DNA from: Smittium culicis
Taxonomy: Eukaryota; Kickxellomycota; Harpellomycetes; Harpellales; Legeriomycetaceae
Assembly: GCA_001970855.1 (NCBI GenBank)
Contig: LSSN01003268.1
Location: forward strand, 1-23,027
DNA length: 23,027 bases
Reading direction: 5' to 3'
Below, piece by piece: positions 19,371 to 23,027 of the stretch; the stretch's first letter is position 1, and each line of letters starts with the position of its first letter. A program made the translations under genes and the position numbers. The notes beneath the pieces were generated by a model that was not told where the DNA came from, ran no database searches, and saw only the letters and a program-made list of their open reading frames with translations.

Positions 19371-21378
19371 ACCTCCCAAGAATGCTCTATGTTGATTTTT
19401 TAATGGAATTTAAAAGATATTTATCGTCCTAATCTTTTTAATTTAAATATCACTTACTTTACTTTTACAGATTACTCATAACACCTCCCCCTCCCCCCAA
19501 AAAATTATATGCTCCGGGATTACTCCACCATTATTTATCAAAACCCTCAACATTTAATCATACAATAATACTTGGGCTATCAGTTCTGTAGTAAGATTGC
19601 TACATTAAACATTGATTCTGTTGAATTAATTATTATGTAACATGTGATTCAACTCTCAATATTTCAATTCTTTAGTAATACAATTTTATAGAAAAAAATA
19701 TTAATATGGTTTAAATAACATTCACAAGGTGGATTTAAACGCGTAAATGAAACTGAAAAAAGTCAGCATCACAACTTCATAAATAAATTTCCAATTTGTG
19801 ACTATTCAGTCTAAAGCCAGACTATGTTGAAATAGCTTACTTATGCTACATGGATACGCAAACTATTAAAAAAATATTTCACTTGATTCAAATCTAATAG
19901 TGCTAGATTAGATGAAAATTCTAATCTTTGTGCACTATAATTTACTCCTGTCGACAATCTGATTCATAAAACACCATACAAGCTTGATTAACTCATCGAG
20001 AAAAATAAAAAAACAGAGTAAAATACACGTTATATCAAGCGTATGAATCATTGCAGTCTTTTGAAGGCAAATATAATGCAGCTATTAGCGGCTGAAACGC
20101 AATATTTCAAATACTTTGTTTCAAAAGATAAAACCAAAGATAAAATCATTGTCATCAGCAACGATTTATTACCTCTATTGTTTCCAGATTTCTTCCAATA
20201 TCTATAAAAAATACATCCTTTAATTCGAAATTACTTCAGTAGTCTCCCATCTATTACAGCTTGCCCTATTCGAATTCTATGTACAAGACGGTTTGATAAT
20301 GGATTTTTTTTTGCTATTTAAGCCCCTTAAATAAAAAATAATAGATTATTTATAAATAAAAGATTAGATAAATCTTTAATGATAACGACCTTTCACAGAG
20401 ATTAGGCTCTAAAGTTTATTTTTACTGAGCTTATTAAACTCTGTTTAAAACATCAGCTTTTGATGAGTTATTAATACTTAATGTATAACATACAATTTCA
20501 TTAAAAAATTTCTAGCAGCATTTATTTAAAAATGAAAAAAATTGTCACAATAAGCGTTTGAAGTAATATCAAATCTAATTATACTTGTAATCTATATTCG
20601 AAATATTTATACGATGTGTAGCAATATGAAATAACTGTGTGATTGAGTGGTTTAGGTATCTTGGATGCTTCCGTACCTCACTAATTTTGGTTAATTATCC
20701 CTAGATAGGTATATAATTGATTTTTCCGTATTGAAGAGGAGTTTTACCTGATTTTTACAAAATTAAAAAATCTGATTCCATTAGAATTTTAGCGTACATA
20801 GCTGTTATTTTTGATTTTCACGAAATTTTAATAAGATTATTCAAAGTTGAAGAAGCTGTCAAAGATTTATAAAAACATAAAGATAAGGAACCAAATTTTT
20901 TTAGCTGTAAACAATTTTACTTTTACTTTTAGTATCTCCAAAACAATATTTTCGTTGATATAATTGAAGATATTTCTACAAAATTTTATCTTAATAAAGA
21001 AATTTAAATTCGCTCTGATAACTTCAAAATTCTTTTTACGAAAACCTTATTAAAATATGTACTCAAAACGAGTGAGGCCGCATTTCACAATTAACTCTCA
21101 TTTAGTAAATTAAAAGGAGAATTCCTTGAAATAATTATAACAATCAAAAAAACCCAAGTTTAACAGAAACCTGCAGCTCAACAACTTTACCAAATTTTTA
21201 TCTTCTAAAAATGACATCATAGATTTTTTTCAAGAAAGTATAAATTTTTAATAACGTGCATTAAAAAAAATTTTATCGAGAAATAGTTTACTTATGTTAT
21301 GATATAGAAGAATCAAAACATTTTAATATACACATTGCTTTATTTTGGCAATTTGTCTCTGAATACCTGCATTTTTGA
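19371..21378 (+). pseudogene. Possible decayed coding relic, family unknown
   Basis: No intact gene, but plus-strand frames here read as protein-like pieces separated by single stops. From 19371 to about 20319 one frame gives, in order, NYMLRDYSTIIYQ, YLGYQFCSKIATLNIDSVEL, GGFKRVNETEKSQHHNFINK, FTPVDNLIHKTPYKLD, a 54-codon stretch at 20043-20207 starting MNHCSLLKANIMQLLAAETQ, then IRNYFSSLPSITACPIRI. A second frame from about 20372 to 21200 gives NDLSQRLGSKVYF, VIEWFRYLGCFRTSLILV, GVLPDFYKIKKSDSIRIL and SDNFKILFTKTLLKYVLK. A third at 21280-21378 gives EIVYLCYDIEESKHFN. Many of the stops are TAA. Chance open runs are common in AT-rich DNA, so this is weak. I recognise no family; an old transposon or dead gene would both fit. 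Confidence 0.2.
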
Positions 21379-23027
21379 ACAAGGTTTCTGAAATACAGCT
21401 TAAAAATTCGATTTGACTTTTTTTTTGATTTTAATTTAGATATAACTTCTGTTTTATTTTTTTAAAATAAAATTAAGCCTTGAGCATATATAATCTTATA
21501 ATATTTTTACAATTAATAAAAGTTTTATGAGACTCATTATCAGTCCGATGGGTGACACTACTGTCAAAAAACTTTAAAACCGACGTTCTAGTTGGATTAT
21601 AAATTCTTCAATTACATTATTGATATAAAATAAATCGCATGTATCAGGATTTCTAATAGAAAAATTTTATAATTATTTCCATTTGATCTATTTACTTTGT
21701 TTAAAAAAAGAGTAACACATGTTATCTATAAATACTGAATCTCATTTCCATCTGTAATTTTTGATTTTGTCTGTTTTTTGATGGAATTTAGCTAACTTTG
21801 GGAGTATCGATGCGTAATTTTTAGCTAGCTAATTTAATATAATCATATATCTAAAATATTAAAACTATTTATCAAAAAAACGAAAATTGAGTAGATATTG
21901 ACATAAAATATTTTCGGCTCATAAAACAAACATCGTTTAATACAAATACTTATGGATATTAATTTGAAAATTTTGTGTAATTGTATGAAAAAAAATAAAT
22001 TATAACTGTTTACCATTTAAAAAATATATATATTTCAAACGAAAAATTGTAAAATTCGATCATAAAATTTAATTTGAGATCTAATTTAAATTATTATTAT
22101 TTTAAAAATATATAATGTAGAACTTATTAGGATTAATATTTTACATTATATCCATAATAAATTAGTTCATAGATTTTAATCTTTATTAAAGTAATATAAA
22201 TAAATGGGAATTGGCGTGATTAAATTATCGAAAAATTACTTCGAACCCCCTGAAGAAAGATTTTTATAAATATAGAGATGAATTAGTCGAAAATAGGCAA
22301 CTTTTTAGCGTTTATGCAATAATTCAGGATATAATATGAAATTTTGATACATACCTTTAAAAAATATTATGTTATTGACTTTTTCATTCAATAGCCTCTA
22401 CATTTCCATAAGTTTATGTGTTTTAATGGTATTTCAACTATTCTCAGAACAGAATAAAAAATATTTTTGATCCAGTATGTATTAGAAATATCAATATTTC
22501 CAAATTATCCTTCTTTGGGCGAATTAATTTCATTCGATGAATTAACATTTTCCTTGAATTAAATATAGTTAAAACGTGCAGTAATTTAATTATTAACGAA
22601 ATATAATTTTAATTAGTTTGAATGATATTTACTAAACCTAGTTTAATTATTTTTTTTAAATTTATAGAAAATTAAAAAATTTATGATTTAAATTAACCTA
22701 CATATAATCTTGCACTCATAAAACCATTTAAATTCGAAAAAAATTGTTTTGTAAATCTCAAAAATGCAAAAATTCAATTTTTAGCTAATAATTAACCATT
22801 AATTAAAACTTTGAAAATCTTCCAGCTGCGAATTACATTTTTTTAAATAATTCTTTGTTTATTTGATACTTTCTTTAGACTTTTATCTGTTATGAGAAAA
22901 TATGATGGGAAAAAGTTGAATTTTTCAAGGCTCAGGGAACAATTTATTTTTATTATAAAAATTTAAGTAAATGAAAGAAATGAAAAGCATATTTTCCCAA
23001 AAAAAAAAAAAAAAAAAAAAAAAATTT
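21379..23027. other. Right-edge AT-rich region with terminal poly(A)
   Basis: Extremely AT-rich sequence with no gene, RNA or repeat family recognised. Short frames occur but look like chance. It ends in an uninterrupted run of 26 A at 22999-23024, followed by TTT at the window edge. Such a run often marks a contig break in an assembly. Confidence 0.5.

Noticed and set aside
20634..20715. tRNA-like stretch with an A-box-like TGATTGAGTGG and a B-box-like GGTTAATTATCC
   Set aside because: No complementary acceptor ends and no anticodon stem can be drawn, and the B box lacks the invariant TTCRA core.

Overview
This is a 23 kb, very AT-rich nuclear segment from a fungus. Four protein-coding genes are visible. 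The fungal assignment rests on a DUG2-type gene (WD40 propeller fused to an M20 peptidase-like domain, a fungal glutathione-degradation component) and on short GT..AG introns. A nuclear complex I 75 kDa subunit argues against Saccharomyces-type yeasts, microsporidia and anaerobic chytrids, all of which lack complex I. The extreme AT content of the intergenic DNA and the Asn/Ser/Lys-rich proteins suggest an early-diverging lineage, for example a gut-dwelling Harpellales-like fungus. That placement is inference.

Layout. 1-4542: no convincing gene. It holds a few GC-richer patches (1-190, 563-622, 725-940), hairpins, and a 48-bp minisatellite in five copies (2146-2385). 4543-8274 (+): DUG2 homologue, 3 exons. 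8275-9575: intergenic, with a 189-bp MITE-like element. 9576-13632 (+): a long coiled-coil protein of unknown family in about 15 exons. 14485-14877 (+): SDHAF4 (succinate dehydrogenase assembly factor 4), one exon. 15445-17750 (-): NADH:ubiquinone oxidoreductase 75 kDa subunit (NDUFS1 type), 2 exons, convergent with SDHAF4. 17751-23027: no intact gene. It holds a pyrimidine-rich block with four copies of an 11-mer upstream of the complex I gene, a second copy of the MITE-like element, a possible heavily decayed coding relic (about 19371-21378), and a 26-base poly(A) run at the right edge.

The genes do not form a functional cluster. SDHAF4 and NDUFS1 both serve the mitochondrial respiratory chain (complex II assembly and complex I electron entry). 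The DUG2 product is expected to act in the cytosol with a Dug3-type amidotransferase encoded elsewhere. The points most worth checking are the MITE-like pair, the symmetric phase-2 exons of the coiled-coil gene, the substituted metal ligand in the DUG2 peptidase domain, and the possible relic on the right.
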